Assembly (NCBI GenBank): GCA_963818205.1
Contig: CAWFRG010000009.1
Location: forward strand, 248,001-312,000
Direction of reading: 5' to 3'
DNA length: 64,000 nucleotides
From: CAVVYV01 sp963818205
GTDB lineage: Bacteria > Actinomycetota > Thermoleophilia > Solirubrobacterales > 70-9
Every line of letters starts with the position of its first letter. The stretch's first letter is position 1. The notes beneath the pieces were generated by a model, which saw only the letters and a list, made by a program, of their open reading frames with translations, searched no databases and was not told the origin of the DNA. Of the stretch, positions 19,192 through 28,091 are shown piece after piece. Made by a program: the position numbers and the translations under genes.

Positions 19192-19948
19192 ATGCAGGCC
19201 ACGACTGCACCGACGCTGCCGAGAGGCTGGCGGGGCTGATCAGGGAATCGAGTGCACCGTCGCCCTCACCGGGGCCGGGATCAGCGTGCCGTCGGGGATT
19301 CCGGATTTCAGGACGCCGGGGGAGGGGTTGTGGGAGAAGGTGGATCCGATGGAGGTCGCCCACATCGACTCCTTCCGGCGGGACCCCGCCCGCTTCTGGA
19401 GCTTCTACCGCCCCCGCCTCCAAAGCCTCGGCGGGGTCGAGCCCAACCCCGCCCACGAGGCGCTGGCGGAGCTCGAGCGGCGCGGGCTGCTCGAGGCCGT
19501 GATCACCCAGAACATCGACATGCTCCACCGCAAGGCCGGCTCGGAGCGGGTGATCGAGGTGCACGGTTCGATCCGCAGCCTCAGCTGTCAGAGCTGTCAC
19601 CGCCGCTTCCCGATCTCCGAATCGGAGCAGCTCTTCGACCCCGACGGCGTCGCCAGGTGCTCCGGATGCGAGGGCCTGGTGAAGCCCGACGTCGTCCTCT
19701 TCGGCGAACTGCTGCCCCCGGAGGCGATGGCCGAGGCGGAGGCACTCGCCGCCCGCGCCGACCTGATGCTCTGCGTCGGCTCCTCGCTCGAGGTCTACCC
19801 CGTCGCGGGGCTGCCCTCGGTCACTCTCAGCCGGGGAGGGAACCTGGCGATCGTCACCAAGGGCCCGACTCCGTACGACGGGGACGCGGAGCTGCGCCTC
19901 GAGGGCGATGTAGCCGAGGACCTGTCGGCGGTCCTCGCCGCCCTCTAG
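19192..19948 (+). CDS. Sirtuin, NAD-dependent protein deacylase (frame break near N-terminus)
   Basis: The catalytic core is clear: the NAD motif TGAGISVPSGIPDFR, the ITQNIDMLHRKAG motif, the catalytic His in VHGSIRS, four zinc Cys (CQSC and CSGC), and LMLCVGSSLEVYP near the end. The first helix (ERLAGLIRES) is in another frame and joins at about 19235 by one missing base. The start is uncertain: ATG 19192 would need a further shift, while an in-frame GTG at 19083 lies within the previous gene's end. About 250 residues, family-typical. Sirtuins remove acyl groups from lysine, which would fit regulation of acyl-CoA metabolism next to the beta-oxidation fusion; that link is inference. Confidence 0.87.
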
Positions 19949-19949
19949 G

Positions 19950-19994
19950 GTGCGAGGGCGCTCCGCAGGCGAAGCCGAGGAGCGACCCGTTTTC
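19950..19994 (+). repeat. Imperfect palindrome (terminator-like), family member 1
   Basis: GTGCGAGGGCGCTCCG (19950-19965) and GAGGAGCGACCCGTT (19977-19991) form a stem (GGGCGCTCC with GGAGCGACCC, one bulged A) followed by TTTTCC. It directly follows the sirtuin stop, so it may act as a terminator. Both arms recur at 28019-28091, and a short-loop version lies at 46453-46478. Confidence 0.6.
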
Positions 19995-20014
19995 CTGGGG
20001 GACCCGACCCGGTA

Positions 20015-20731
20015 TCACCCGTCGAGGCGCTCCCGGAGCGCGGCGAGCCGCTTGCGGAGCTGCTGCTCCCGCGGGCCCGGGTCCTCTTTCAAGGCGGCCT
20101 CGGCCGCTGCGAGCCCGAAGCGGGCCTCGGTCTCCCGCCCGTGTTCGGCGTCGAGCCGCGCCCGCAGCAGCAGGGTCTCGGCCGGGTGGACGCGGTCGCG
20201 TCCAGCGAGCACGGCGGCCACCCGGCTCTGCGGCTCGACCTCCTCGTAGCGGCCCCGCTTCGGGGGTGGCAGCTCGCGGGCGGCGGTCCAGCGGCCCTCG
20301 GCGAGCTGCTCGCCGCTGCCGTAGCCGATCCTGATCGCCAGCGCCCGGGTCGCGGCTACGTCGGCTACCAGCGGATCGGCGGCCTCGGCCCGTAGCGCAT
20401 GGAGTGCGCGGTTGACCAGAAGCGTCGCCGAGCGCACCTCCGCGCCCCTCCGGCGGGCGTCGCCGGCCACCGCTTCGAGCCATGCCGAGGCCTTCTCGGG
20501 GTCCGCCAGCTCCTCGGCGCCGGTGACCGTGACCCGAGTCACCGGCACCTCCCCGGGGTCCTCGGGATCGACCTGGCGCGGCCTTCGCCGCACCCGTCGG
20601 GAGGGCCGGGGGGCGCCGATCGCCTCGACGATGAGCACCCTCTCGGCCTCGCCCTCGCGCGCCAGGTACCGGCCCTCGGGAAGCCCGATCCGACCGGCGA
20701 GCTCGAGCTGGGTGAATGGCCTGAGCGTTAC
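20015..20731 (-). CDS. Hypothetical protein, about 235 aa
   Basis: The open frame covers a soluble protein with an N-terminal piece (RPFTQLELAGRIGLPEGRYL), a very basic linker rich in Arg/Pro, and a helical C-terminal half in which segments such as HPAETLLLRARLDAEHGRE suggest TPR-like helix pairs. The domain is not recognised. It directly follows the wall-hydrolase gene on the same strand (stop at 20728), but no ATG/GTG/TTG lies at the expected position, so the start coordinate is approximate and a small indel near the start is possible. Confidence 0.55.
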   Translation of the reverse strand, partial: VTLRPFTQLELAGRIGLPEGRYLAREGEAERVLIVEAIGAPRPSRRVRRRPRQVDPEDPGEVPVTRVTVTGAEELADPEKASAWLEAVAGDARRRGAEVRSATLLVNRALHALRAEAADPLVADVAATRALAIRIGYGSGEQLAEGRWTAARELPPPKRGRYEEVEPQSRVAAVLAGRDRVHPAETLLLRARLDAEHGRETEARFGLAAAEAALKEDPGPREQQLRKRLAALRERLDG

Positions 20732-23188
20732 TCGCCCTGGTGTGCGCCGCTGGCGCGGTCGTCGGCTGGGAGCGAGGCGTCGGAGGGCTTGGCGCGCACC
20801 TCCGGGTTCTCGATCTCGCCGAGGCGGTCGATCAGCCGCTCCCATTGCTCGGGCTTCAGGACCCGGGCGAGCTGGTCGAAGGGCTGGCCGGCGCCAAATG
20901 GCGGCGTGTAGCCGACGTGGATGTGGTCGTCGTGGTCGCCCATCGCGAAGGTCGATGGCCCGAGCTCCATCAGCGAGATGATCTGCGCCGGCCGCATCGT
21001 CCCCTGGAGTTTCAGCAGGTCGCGGATCACCGCCTCGGTGAGCGACCCCGGTCCCTGGTTGCCGAGTATCGAGATCCCGTTGATCGCGGCGATGTCGACC
21101 GCGTTGCCGGAGGAGTGGGCGGAGACGTTGCCCGAGGCCGTGTAGAAGCTGTGGCCGCACTTCAGCGAGGTGATCGTGAGGCGATAGCCGCGCTCCGCCA
21201 GGTACTCCATCGACGCCAGCACCCGGCGGTCGATCTGACCCGACTCGATGTCGGTGCGACCGCAGGAGTAGATCTGGAGGCGCGGGTCGGCGAGCACCCG
21301 CTGGGCGAGCACGTCCTTCGACATCAGCAGCACCTGGCCGATCGAGGCGTCCGTGCCGAACGGGTCCTGGCCGGCGGCGCGGTAGATCGCCGTCGTCTCG
21401 AGGAGCTTCCAGCCGTCGAGGATCGGCTTCGGGTCGATCTTCGGAGCACCGCGGCCGGCCGGCCGGATCGCGAAGTTGACGTGCGGGGCGCCCTTGGTGC
21501 CGGTCTTCGCCGAGTCGCCGATCTGGCCGAGGACGGTGCCGCCGGTGACCTTGGAGCCGATCTTGAGCGGGCGCAGCTCCATCGTCTTCGCATCGAAGCG
21601 GAAGACGTCGTTGAAGTAGCTCTTGAAGGTCTCATAGGCCGGCACCCGCTCGCCGAGGAGGCTGTCGAGCTGGCCCGAGACCGAGGCCTGGCCCACGGTT
21701 CGCGGGCCGCTCGGGGAGGGCGAAGAGCCGGTCGCGAAGCTCCTCGGTGTTGACGGGGCCAGCGGCGGCCTTCTTCCCGGGGTCGGCGGCGACCCTCGGG
21801 GTCCGATCGGTGCCGGCGGTGGCGGGCTCGCTCGGGGCCTGGGCCGGCTGCTCGGTCCCCTTGGGGCTCTCGAGCTTGAAGTCGGCGGCGGTGAGCGCGA
21901 TCTCCTTCGGGACCGGATGGGAGTCGGCGATCGCGCCCAGGCCGGCGTAGGTGTAGCGGTTGCCGTAGGCGTCCTGGAGGACGATGAAGCGACCGAGCTT
22001 CGGGTTCTCGCCGAGCGCCGTGATCACCCCGTCGTTGACCGCGACCACCGGAGCATTAAGCCTCGAGTAGATGTTGATCCCGCGGCGGGTGGGGCTGTCG
22101 GAGACGACGTCGGCGGCGTTGCCGGCGGCGCTCCGGTTGGTGACCGAGCGCTTCAGCGCCTCGCGCTCGGAGATGTCGTCGGCGTAGCGGGAGTCGGCGG
22201 CGACCGGGAAGTGGGCTCCCTCGGTGAGCCCGGTGAGCGAGCCGATCAGATCGTCGGGGAGCTTCGAGTACTGGTTCGCGTACAGGAGCACCTCGTCGAC
22301 GTACCAGTCGGCGTGGTTGTAGGCGAAGATCGCCCGGCGGAGGTCCTCTTCGCCGCCGGCCGCGTTCAGGTAGCGGGCCGCGGCGCAGATCGCGTCAACC
22401 GGGTTGTAGGGATCCTTGCGGCCGTCCTCGTTCGCGTCGGTTCCGTAGGCGGCCCAGCTCGAGGGGATGAACTGCATCCAGCCCATCGCCCCGGCCGAGG
22501 AGACGTTCAGGTTGGTGCCGAAGGCGGTCTCGATCCGGTTGATCGAGGCGAGCACCTGCCAGGGGATCGAGTACTCGGTGCCACAGGCCTGGTAGATCGG
22601 CAGCAGGAAGGGCGGGATCTCGAAGGAGTCGATGACGAAGTTGGGGACCCCGATCGGCGCGGCGCCGAACTGGGCGATCGTCAGGCCCGGGTTGGCGTTG
22701 GTGGGCGAGCCGTCGGGGTTGCGAATCGGGGCCGCCTCGATCTTCTCCTGCTGGGCCTTGATCACGCTCTTGGCCTTGCCCTGCTTCGGGGCCTTCTTGC
22801 CGAAGAGGCCGCCGCCCGGCGCGGCTCCGGGCTTCTTGGTCCCCCTGGCCGGCGCCGCGGTGCCGGTCGTGCTCTGGCTGGTGCCGCCGCCCGCGGGGGC
22901 GCCGCCGCCCCCCGCGGAGGCGCCGCCGTCGCCGGAGGAGCCGCCGCCATCGCTCGTCGGCGGCGCGTCGTACTCGCTGGTGTCGACCGCGCTCGAGCAG
23001 CCGGGGTCGCCGAGGTCGACGAGGCCGTCGCCGTCGTTGTCGGTGAGGTCGGCGCACTCGGGCGGCGGGTCGGCGGGTGGCGTCTCGACGGTTACGGCGG
23101 GATCCTCGCCAGTGGAGGTCGCGGTCCCCGCGGCAATCACGGCGAGCGTGCTGCCTAGGGCGATGATGATAAGGAGCTTCTTTGTCAT
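20728..23188 (-). CDS. Multidomain cell-wall hydrolase: lytic transglycosylase + M23-like + M15-like (one frame break)
   Basis: ATG at 23188 with a signal peptide (TKKLLIIIALGSTLAVIAAG). About 820 residues after joining at ~21697 (one extra A in a CGAACCG context). Order: a calcium-binding-like DNDGDGLVDLGDPGC loop, a Gly/Ser-rich linker, an MltB-type SLT domain (WQVLASINRIETAFG; GAMGWMQFIPSSWAAYG; about residues 200-330), a LytM/M23-like beta domain (NAPVVAVNDGVITALG, later GAPHVNFAIRP) without the usual HxGxD, and a C-terminal M15/VanY-like domain with HSSGNAVDIAAI and DDHIHVGY zinc-ligand motifs. It would cut glycan strands and peptides outside the cell. The leader carries a 25-bp tandem repeat. 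Confidence 0.85.
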
Positions 23189-23214
23189 TTCGCTAGACGC
23201 AGTCTCCAAGGAAC

Positions 23215-23264
23215 CTGAAAGGTCTGCCCTCGCCGCAAACTGAAAGGTCTGCCCTCGCCGCAAA
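23215..23264. repeat. Tandem 25-bp direct repeat in the wall-hydrolase leader
   Basis: Two identical 25-bp copies (23215-23239 and 23240-23264) abut exactly; each runs from CTGAAAGGTC to CGCCGCAAA. They lie 27-76 bp upstream of the wall-hydrolase start, in its promoter or 5' leader. They could be a regulator binding site or a recent duplication. I checked for the conserved segments of the c-di-AMP riboswitch and did not find them. Confidence 0.75.
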
Positions 23265-23353
23265 CCTCCCCACCGGCAGGCAGGGCGCACGCTACTGATT
23301 CGCTTTCCCCTTTGCAACGGGGAACCCTTCCTCCCAGTACCGTGCGTGCGACC

Positions 23354-23692
23354 GTGACGAGCGAGGAAGAGAGCGCCGAGGACCGGAAGGACAGGAGCTC
23401 CTCCCGCAGCGAGGACACGCTCGGCGAGCTTGCCGATTTCCTCCTCGACAACCCCTGGCTGAACCAGGCGCTCCAGCTCGCCCTGGGCGCCCGTGAGCGC
23501 GCCTCCCAGGCCGGCGCTCAGGCGATGCGCAACGTGGGCGTGCCGACCGCCGGCGACGTCGACCGGCTCGCCCGGCGGGTTCGAGCGTTCTCCGAGCGAC
23601 TCGAGTCGGTCGAGGACAAGCTCGACATGCTCAGCCACGAGATGGCGGAGCTCCGCCGCGTCCTGCGCACGGCAACCAGACCCCCGGGCTAG
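23354..23692 (+). CDS. Small coiled-coil protein, ~112 aa (phasin-like, hypothetical)
   Basis: GTG at 23354 chosen; in-frame GTG codons at 23342 and further upstream are alternatives. An acidic Ser/Glu-rich N-terminus is followed by LADFLLDNPWLNQALQLAL and two amphipathic helices with heptad spacing (LARRVRAFSERLESVEDKL). It resembles phasin-like or polyhydroxyalkanoate-granule-associated small proteins only in general shape, with no firm family. It is divergent from the wall hydrolase. A protein of similar architecture is encoded 0.8 kb away at 24438. Confidence 0.55.
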   Translation: MTSEEESAEDRKDRSSSRSEDTLGELADFLLDNPWLNQALQLALGARERASQAGAQAMRNVGVPTAGDVDRLARRVRAFSERLESVEDKLDMLSHEMAELRRVLRTATRPPG

Positions 23693-24382
23693 CTACTCAT
23701 CCGAGAGCGCGCCGGAAGCGCATGTTCCCATCCGCTCCACGGCGCCCGCCAATGCCTGATCGCTGATCCGCCGCCGCTTGCCTTCCGGGAAGACGTCGCT
23801 GACCACGAGCGCGCAGCCGACCGCGACGCCGAGGCGGGCGCCGAGGCCAAAGAGCGCCGCCGCCTCCATCTCCACCGCCCGCGCCCCCGCCGCCAGCCAG
23901 CGGTCCCTGGCGCCGGGGTCGACCTCGTAGAAGAGATCGGTGCTGGCGATCAGGACCCCCGCCGCCCCGTTTGCCGTCAGCCGCGCCTGCAGGCGGCCAT
24001 CCGGGCTGGCAACGCGGTTGGCGCCGAGGGCGCGGCTGACGCCGTCCTCGGCCAAAGCCGCCTCGGCGCAGATCAGGTCTCCGAGCGAGAGAGCCTCGTC
24101 GAGCCCGCCGCAGGTACCGACGCGAATTGCCCTGCGCACGCCCAGGCCAGCGAGTTCCTCGAGCACGATCGCCGCGCTGGGCGCCCCAACGCCCGTCGCC
24201 TGGATGCTCAGCGGCCTGCCCGACTGGGTTTCACCCGAGTACCCCCATAGCCCTCGGTGATGGTTGCTCATCCTCGGCTCGGTCAACAGCTGCTGGGCCA
24301 GCGCCAGGGCCCGCCCCGGGTCGCCGGGCAGGAGGACGTCGGCCGCGTAGGGTGCCTTCGGCCGAAGATGGTGGGTGACCAT
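23693..24382 (-). CDS. deoD: Purine-nucleoside phosphorylase / uridine phosphorylase family
   Basis: 229 residues, ATG at 24382, with TAGGCT (24389-24394) 6 nt upstream, so probably leaderless. The family core is present: LLPGDPGRA near residue 18 (phosphate binding), IRVGTCGGL (phosphate loop), VEMEAAALFGLG (ribose and metal contact) and ALVVSDVF with the Asp expected for 6-oxopurine protonation. The length and motifs fit the hexameric DeoD type, which splits purine nucleosides with phosphate. Exact base preference is inferred. The stop directly abuts the convergent coiled-coil gene. Confidence 0.88.
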   Translation of the reverse strand: MVTHHLRPKAPYAADVLLPGDPGRALALAQQLLTEPRMSNHHRGLWGYSGETQSGRPLSIQATGVGAPSAAIVLEELAGLGVRRAIRVGTCGGLDEALSLGDLICAEAALAEDGVSRALGANRVASPDGRLQARLTANGAAGVLIASTDLFYEVDPGARDRWLAAGARAVEMEAAALFGLGARLGVAVGCALVVSDVFPEGKRRRISDQALAGAVERMGTCASGALSDE

Positions 24383-24437
24383 GCCGCGAGCCTAGATCAG
24401 TGATGCGGCGCGGCGGCGGTGCCGTACGCTTCGGCGG

Positions 24438-24689
24438 ATGCCGAAGCCGCCTGGCTCGGATAGCGCTGGTCCCTCGGAGGCTCTGCGGAAGGCGATCGAG
24501 AAGACGTTCGAGGCGACCGTCGATTCCGCCGTCGGCACGCGCGAGCGAGCGGGCGAGCTGCTCGATCAGGTCGTGCGCCGAGGCCGTGGAGAGGCCCGCA
24601 GGTTGGAGCGGGAGCTCGGCTCGATCAACGAGCGGCTGGAGCAGCTCGAGTCGACGATCCGCCGCGAGGTCCAGAAGCGAAGGGGTTGA
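24438..24689 (+). CDS. Small coiled-coil protein, 83 aa
   Basis: ATG with TACGCT (24425-24430) 7 nt upstream and no Shine-Dalgarno, so leaderless. Almost wholly helical after a short Pro/Ser N-terminus: ALRKAIEKTFEATVDSAVGT and then a basic/acidic heptad region (RRLERELGSINERLEQLES). It is similar in plan to the protein encoded at 23354 and to phasin-like proteins of actinobacteria; the function is unknown. The -10 of this gene and that of the divergent nucleoside phosphorylase are separated by about 30 bp. Confidence 0.6.
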   Translation: MPKPPGSDSAGPSEALRKAIEKTFEATVDSAVGTRERAGELLDQVVRRGRGEARRLERELGSINERLEQLESTIRREVQKRRG

Positions 24690-24761
24690 CCTCAACCGGA
24701 GCTTCAGGTCGTCGGAATCGCGGAGCCCGGGAGGCGGGTACGGGACATAGACTGAGGGACG

Positions 24762-25199
24762 ATGCCGGCGCCGAAGACGAGCGGCTTTCGCTCCGCCGAG
24801 GAGCTGCGAGAGATCCTCGACGCCGCCCTTCGTGCGGTCGACGCCGATCCGGACGACGGACCGCGAATGCGCTCCTGTGCGGCGCCGATGCAGTTCGAGT
24901 TCACAGATTTGAAGGTGGTCCTCAACCTCTCGCCTGCCGATCCGGGCCAGCACTTTCTCCGTTGGGACTTTCGCCGTGCCGGGGCACATCCGAAGCTGCG
25001 GCTGAGCATGGACTCGGAGTTCGGCAACCGTCTCCTGCAGGGGCGGGAGAACCCGGCGATCGCGATCGCCCGCGGCCGGATGAGGACGAAGATCGAGGAC
25101 GTCGGCGCCGCCCTCTCGTTCTTCCCCGCCGTCAAGCCGCTCTTCTCGCGCTACCGGGAGATCGTCGCCGAGAAGTACCCGCACCTCGCCCTGGACTGA
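24762..25199 (+). CDS. SCP2-like sterol-binding domain protein, 145 aa
   Basis: ATG with TAGACT (24748-24753) 8 nt upstream, leaderless. The protein is a single alpha/beta domain: an N-terminal helix, an MQFEFTDLKVVLNLS strand pair, a short loop, and a C-terminal helical part (NPAIAIARGRMRTKIEDVGA) that matches the SCP2 pattern in which a strand-loop precedes a helix lining a lipid pocket. The assignment is by pattern, not by a defined catalytic motif. It stands alone between two leaderless or promoter-bearing genes. Confidence 0.5.
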   Translation: MPAPKTSGFRSAEELREILDAALRAVDADPDDGPRMRSCAAPMQFEFTDLKVVLNLSPADPGQHFLRWDFRRAGAHPKLRLSMDSEFGNRLLQGRENPAIAIARGRMRTKIEDVGAALSFFPAVKPLFSRYREIVAEKYPHLALD

Positions 25200-25216
25200 G
25201 CGACGCGGCGTGGGGT

Positions 25217-25246
25217 TTGACTTGGCCACGCGCGGGGGCGTAATCT
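25217..25246 (+). promoter_or_regulatory. Sigma-70-type promoter of the MerR-cyclase gene
   Basis: TTGACT (25217-25222) and TAATCT (25241-25246) are separated by 18 bp. The start codon is about 190 nt further on, so this gene has a long 5' leader, unlike most genes in the window. Confidence 0.55.
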
Positions 25247-25379
25247 CAATCCCCTCTAGACAGGCTTGGGCCGTAAGTGGGCCCGCCCGCCCTCGGTCCC
25301 CCGGCGACTGGGACCGGGGCTTCGGGCCTGCGAGGCGCGAGAGCGTCGCTGGCCAACGAGGCGGGCCGTCAGCCCGCGG

Positions 25380-25405
25380 GCGACGGGGTTGCGCGACCCC
25401 GTCGC
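25380..25405 (+). other. Perfect 10-bp hairpin in the MerR-cyclase leader
   Basis: GCGACGGGGT pairs perfectly with ACCCCGTCGC around a 6-nt loop (TGCGCG). It lies about 38 nt before the start codon and has no T-run. It may shape translation or the mRNA 5' end; no riboswitch class is recognised. Confidence 0.55.
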
Positions 25406-25442
25406 TTCACGTCGGGGCCGCGATCGCTTCGGGGTGGGCGCG

Positions 25443-26642
25443 ATGAGCCCCGAGCAGGGGGAGCGGATCTCGCTCGCCGAGGCGAGCCGGATCTCCGGCG
25501 TCTCGGTTTCGACCCTGAAGCGCTGGGCCGCTGACGGGGTGATCCCGGTCGAGGACGAGCAGTGGACCCGGGCATCGGCGGCGCAGGCGCGGGTGGTGGC
25601 GCGGATGCGGGACCGCGGCTACTCGCTCGAGGCGATCAAGGAGGCGGCTCGCGGCGGGCGACTCGCCTTCGGCTACGCCGAGGACCTCTTCCAGGTGCCC
25701 GAGGGCAGCTACAGCCGCGAGGAGGTGGCCGAGCGCACCGGCCTCGAGCCGGAGCTGATCGAGCGGCTGATGACCCTGCTCGGCACCCCGCTGGGGATGG
25801 AGGGCCGTCTCAACGAGGAGGACCTGAAGGCGATGCGCCACTGCGCCGAGGTGCTCGCCTCCGGTTTTCCGCTGGTCGCATTTCTGCAGCTGGTCCGCGT
25901 CTATGCCCAGTCGATCCGCAAGGTGGCCGACGCCGAGGTCCGCCTCTTCCACCTCTACGTGCACGAGCCGCTGATGCGGGAGGAGGTCCCACCACTGGAG
26001 ATCGCCGAGGAGATGGGCGGATTGGCCGCCGATCTGCTTCCGATCACCGCGCCGCTGATGGAGTACATGCACAACCGCTACCTGCGCTTCTACATCGAGC
26101 AGGACGTGGTCGGCCACATGGAGTCCGACGTCGCCGCCGGCGGCGGCGGGCTGGCGCGGGTATCGATGACCTTCTGCTTCGTCGACCTCACCGGCTTCAC
26201 CCGCTACACCGAGGAGGAGGGAGACGAGGAGGCGCTCGATCTGATCGAGCGCTTCGTCGACACGGTCGAGGCGACGCTGCCCGCGGAAGCGACGATCGTG
26301 AAGACGATCGGCGACGAGGTGATGATCGTCTCACCGGAGCCGGCCACGCTGACCGAGTGGGCGGTCGGCTTTCTCTACTTCTTCCAGGAGCGCCCCCAGC
26401 CCCGGGTGGGCCTCCACTACGGGGCCGCGGTCTTCCGCGACGGCGACTACTTCGGCGGCGACGTCAACCTCGCCCATCGGATCGTCAACCGGGCGCTGGG
26501 GGGCGAGGTCCTGGTCACCGAGCCGGTGCTCGAGGCGATCACCGACTCCGAGCACCTCAGGTTCGACCCGATCGGCGAGGTCGTCCTCAAGGGGTTCCCG
26601 GAGCCGATCTCTCTCTATATCGCCCGCCCGGCGTCAGGGTGA
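25443..26642 (+). CDS. MerR-type HTH fused to a class III nucleotidyl cyclase
   Basis: ATG at 25443, about 399 residues; the frame extends upstream but the leader is structured and this ATG begins the recognisable domain. Residues ~8-75 are a MerR-like winged helix (ISLAEASRISGVSVSTLKRW, then VARMRDRGYSLEAIKEA). The middle (~80-230) is helical with a second HTH-like piece (SREEVAERTGLEPELIERLM). The C-terminal ~170 residues are a class III cyclase domain: VSMTFCFVDLTGFTRYTEEE with metal Asp, KTIGDEVMIVS, and DVNLAHRIVNRALGGEVLVT. The fusion suggests a DNA-binding or regulator-like N-terminus controlling, or controlled by, cyclase activity. The frame is intact. Confidence 0.88.
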   Translation: MSPEQGERISLAEASRISGVSVSTLKRWAADGVIPVEDEQWTRASAAQARVVARMRDRGYSLEAIKEAARGGRLAFGYAEDLFQVPEGSYSREEVAERTGLEPELIERLMTLLGTPLGMEGRLNEEDLKAMRHCAEVLASGFPLVAFLQLVRVYAQSIRKVADAEVRLFHLYVHEPLMREEVPPLEIAEEMGGLAADLLPITAPLMEYMHNRYLRFYIEQDVVGHMESDVAAGGGGLARVSMTFCFVDLTGFTRYTEEEGDEEALDLIERFVDTVEATLPAEATIVKTIGDEVMIVSPEPATLTEWAVGFLYFFQERPQPRVGLHYGAAVFRDGDYFGGDVNLAHRIVNRALGGEVLVTEPVLEAITDSEHLRFDPIGEVVLKGFPEPISLYIARPASG

Positions 26643-26689
26643 AGCCGGCTTCCCGGGCGCCCTGGCCAGGCCCTCTACCCTTGCGCCAT

Positions 26690-28069
26690 ATGGCTGGCAC
26701 GGCGCTCGAGTCGCTCGCAGAAGCGATCCGATCGAGCGGCGTGATCGCGCAGGGCAGCTCGGGGGTGGCTCTCTGCTCCGGCGGAGCCGATTCGGCCGCC
26801 CTGGCTGCGGGTCTGGCCCGGGTCCTGGGACCCGATGCGGTTCTCGCCCTGCATCTCAACTACGGGCTCCGCCCAGACTCCGACCAGGACGAAGCGGCCT
26901 GCGGCGAGCTCTGCGAGCGGCTCGGCCTGGAGCTGGTGGTCGAGCGGCCGCGGCTCGGCGAGGGAAACGTGCAGGCAGAGGCGCGCGAGGCGCGCTACGC
27001 GGCGGCCGAGGCTCTGCGCCGGCAACGGGGACTCGACTGGGTGGCCACCGGCCACACCCGGACCGACCTCGCCGAGACCATCCTCTACCGCCTGGCGACC
27101 TCGCCCGGGCGACGGGCGCTGCTCGGCCTTCGCCCGCGCCGCGGGGTCGTCGTCCGCCCGCTGCTGGCTTTGGACCGCGAGCGGGTGCGGGCGCTCGTCA
27201 CCGAGGCGGAGCTCCCCTTCCGCGACGACCCGACCAACGCCGATCCCCTCTACGCCCGCAACCGGATCCGGAACGAGGTCCTGCCGGTGTTGCGGGAGCT
27301 GGGCCCCGCAGCCGAGCAGGTGATCGCCGAGACCCAGGCGGAGCTCGCCGAGGAGTCGGAGGCGCTGGAGGGGCTCGCGGCCGAGGCGCTGCGGTCGGCC
27401 GGGGCCGAGGCGGGCGGGGTGATCGGCGCCGAGGCCCTCGCCGGGTTGCCGCCGGCGCTTCGGCGGCTCGCGCTTCGGGCCCTGGCCGAGCGGGCGGCGG
27501 GCGTCCCGGTGCCCCTCGGCCGGAAGCGCGCCGCGGCGATCTGGCGCCTCGCCCAGGAGCCGGAGGGCGGGGTGATCGAGCTCGGTGGCGGCGTCGAGGC
27601 CCAGGTCGAGCAGGGTCACGTCCGCTTCCGCACCGGTCCGGTGGCTGAGCCCGAGGAGCAGACCCTGCCGGTGCCGGGGATCTGCCGCTTCGGGCATTGG
27701 GAGGTCCGGGCCGAGGTCGCCGGCTCGCTCTCCGAGACGGAGGGGGCCGATCGCGCCATCCTCGATCCCGCCCGGCTCGGCGGGACGGTTCGGGTTCGCT
27801 CCTGGCGGGATGGAGACCGCATCCGCCCGCTCGGCCTCGGGGGGAGCAAGTCGCTCCAGGACCTCTTCACCGACCGCAAGGTGCCGCGCTCGCTGCGGCG
27901 GACCCTGCCGGTGGTCACGGCGGGCGACCGGATCGCCTGGATCGCGGGGGTCGCCGTCTCCGAGGAATTCGCGGCGGCTCCGGGTGCCGAGCGCGTGGCG
28001 GTGCTCAGCGCCAGCATCGTGCGAGGGCGCTCCGATGACGCGAGGGCGCGCGACAAGCGCGACCCGTGA
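26690..28069 (+). CDS. tilS: tRNA(Ile)-lysidine synthase TilS
   Basis: ATG at 26690, with TACCCT (26676-26681) 8 nt upstream. About 459 residues. The PP-loop is CSGGADSAAL near residue 25, followed by HLNYGLRPDSDQDE and the ATGHTRTDLAETILYRLA motif; the C-terminal domain contains IRPLGLGGSKSLQDLFTDRKVPRSLR. The enzyme attaches lysine to C34 of tRNA-Ile (CAU) and is essential. The last ~15 residues overlap a dispersed palindromic repeat (28019-28091), so the natural C-terminus may differ slightly. It heads the conserved tilS-hpt-ftsH-folP run. Confidence 0.95.
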   Translation: MAGTALESLAEAIRSSGVIAQGSSGVALCSGGADSAALAAGLARVLGPDAVLALHLNYGLRPDSDQDEAACGELCERLGLELVVERPRLGEGNVQAEAREARYAAAEALRRQRGLDWVATGHTRTDLAETILYRLATSPGRRALLGLRPRRGVVVRPLLALDRERVRALVTEAELPFRDDPTNADPLYARNRIRNEVLPVLRELGPAAEQVIAETQAELAEESEALEGLAAEALRSAGAEAGGVIGAEALAGLPPALRRLALRALAERAAGVPVPLGRKRAAAIWRLAQEPEGGVIELGGGVEAQVEQGHVRFRTGPVAEPEEQTLPVPGICRFGHWEVRAEVAGSLSETEGADRAILDPARLGGTVRVRSWRDGDRIRPLGLGGSKSLQDLFTDRKVPRSLRRTLPVVTAGDRIAWIAGVAVSEEFAAAPGAERVAVLSASIVRGRSDDARARDKRDP

Positions 28070-28091
28070 GATGTGGGAGGAGCGACCCGTT
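28019..28091 (+). repeat. Imperfect palindrome, family member 2 (nested)
   Basis: The outer arms GTGCGAGGGCGCTCCG (28019-28034) and GAGGAGCGACCCGTT (28077-28091) are identical to those at 19950-19991. Between them sits a second small hairpin of the same kind (GGGCGCGC with GCGCGACCC). The element overlaps the 3' end of tilS. Confidence 0.6.

Noticed and set aside
23189..23353. c-di-AMP (ydaO-type) riboswitch before the wall hydrolase
   Set aside because: The gene type and the presence of disA made it plausible, but the conserved GTCAGCTAAC-like and GGGGTGAA segments are absent on the relevant strand.
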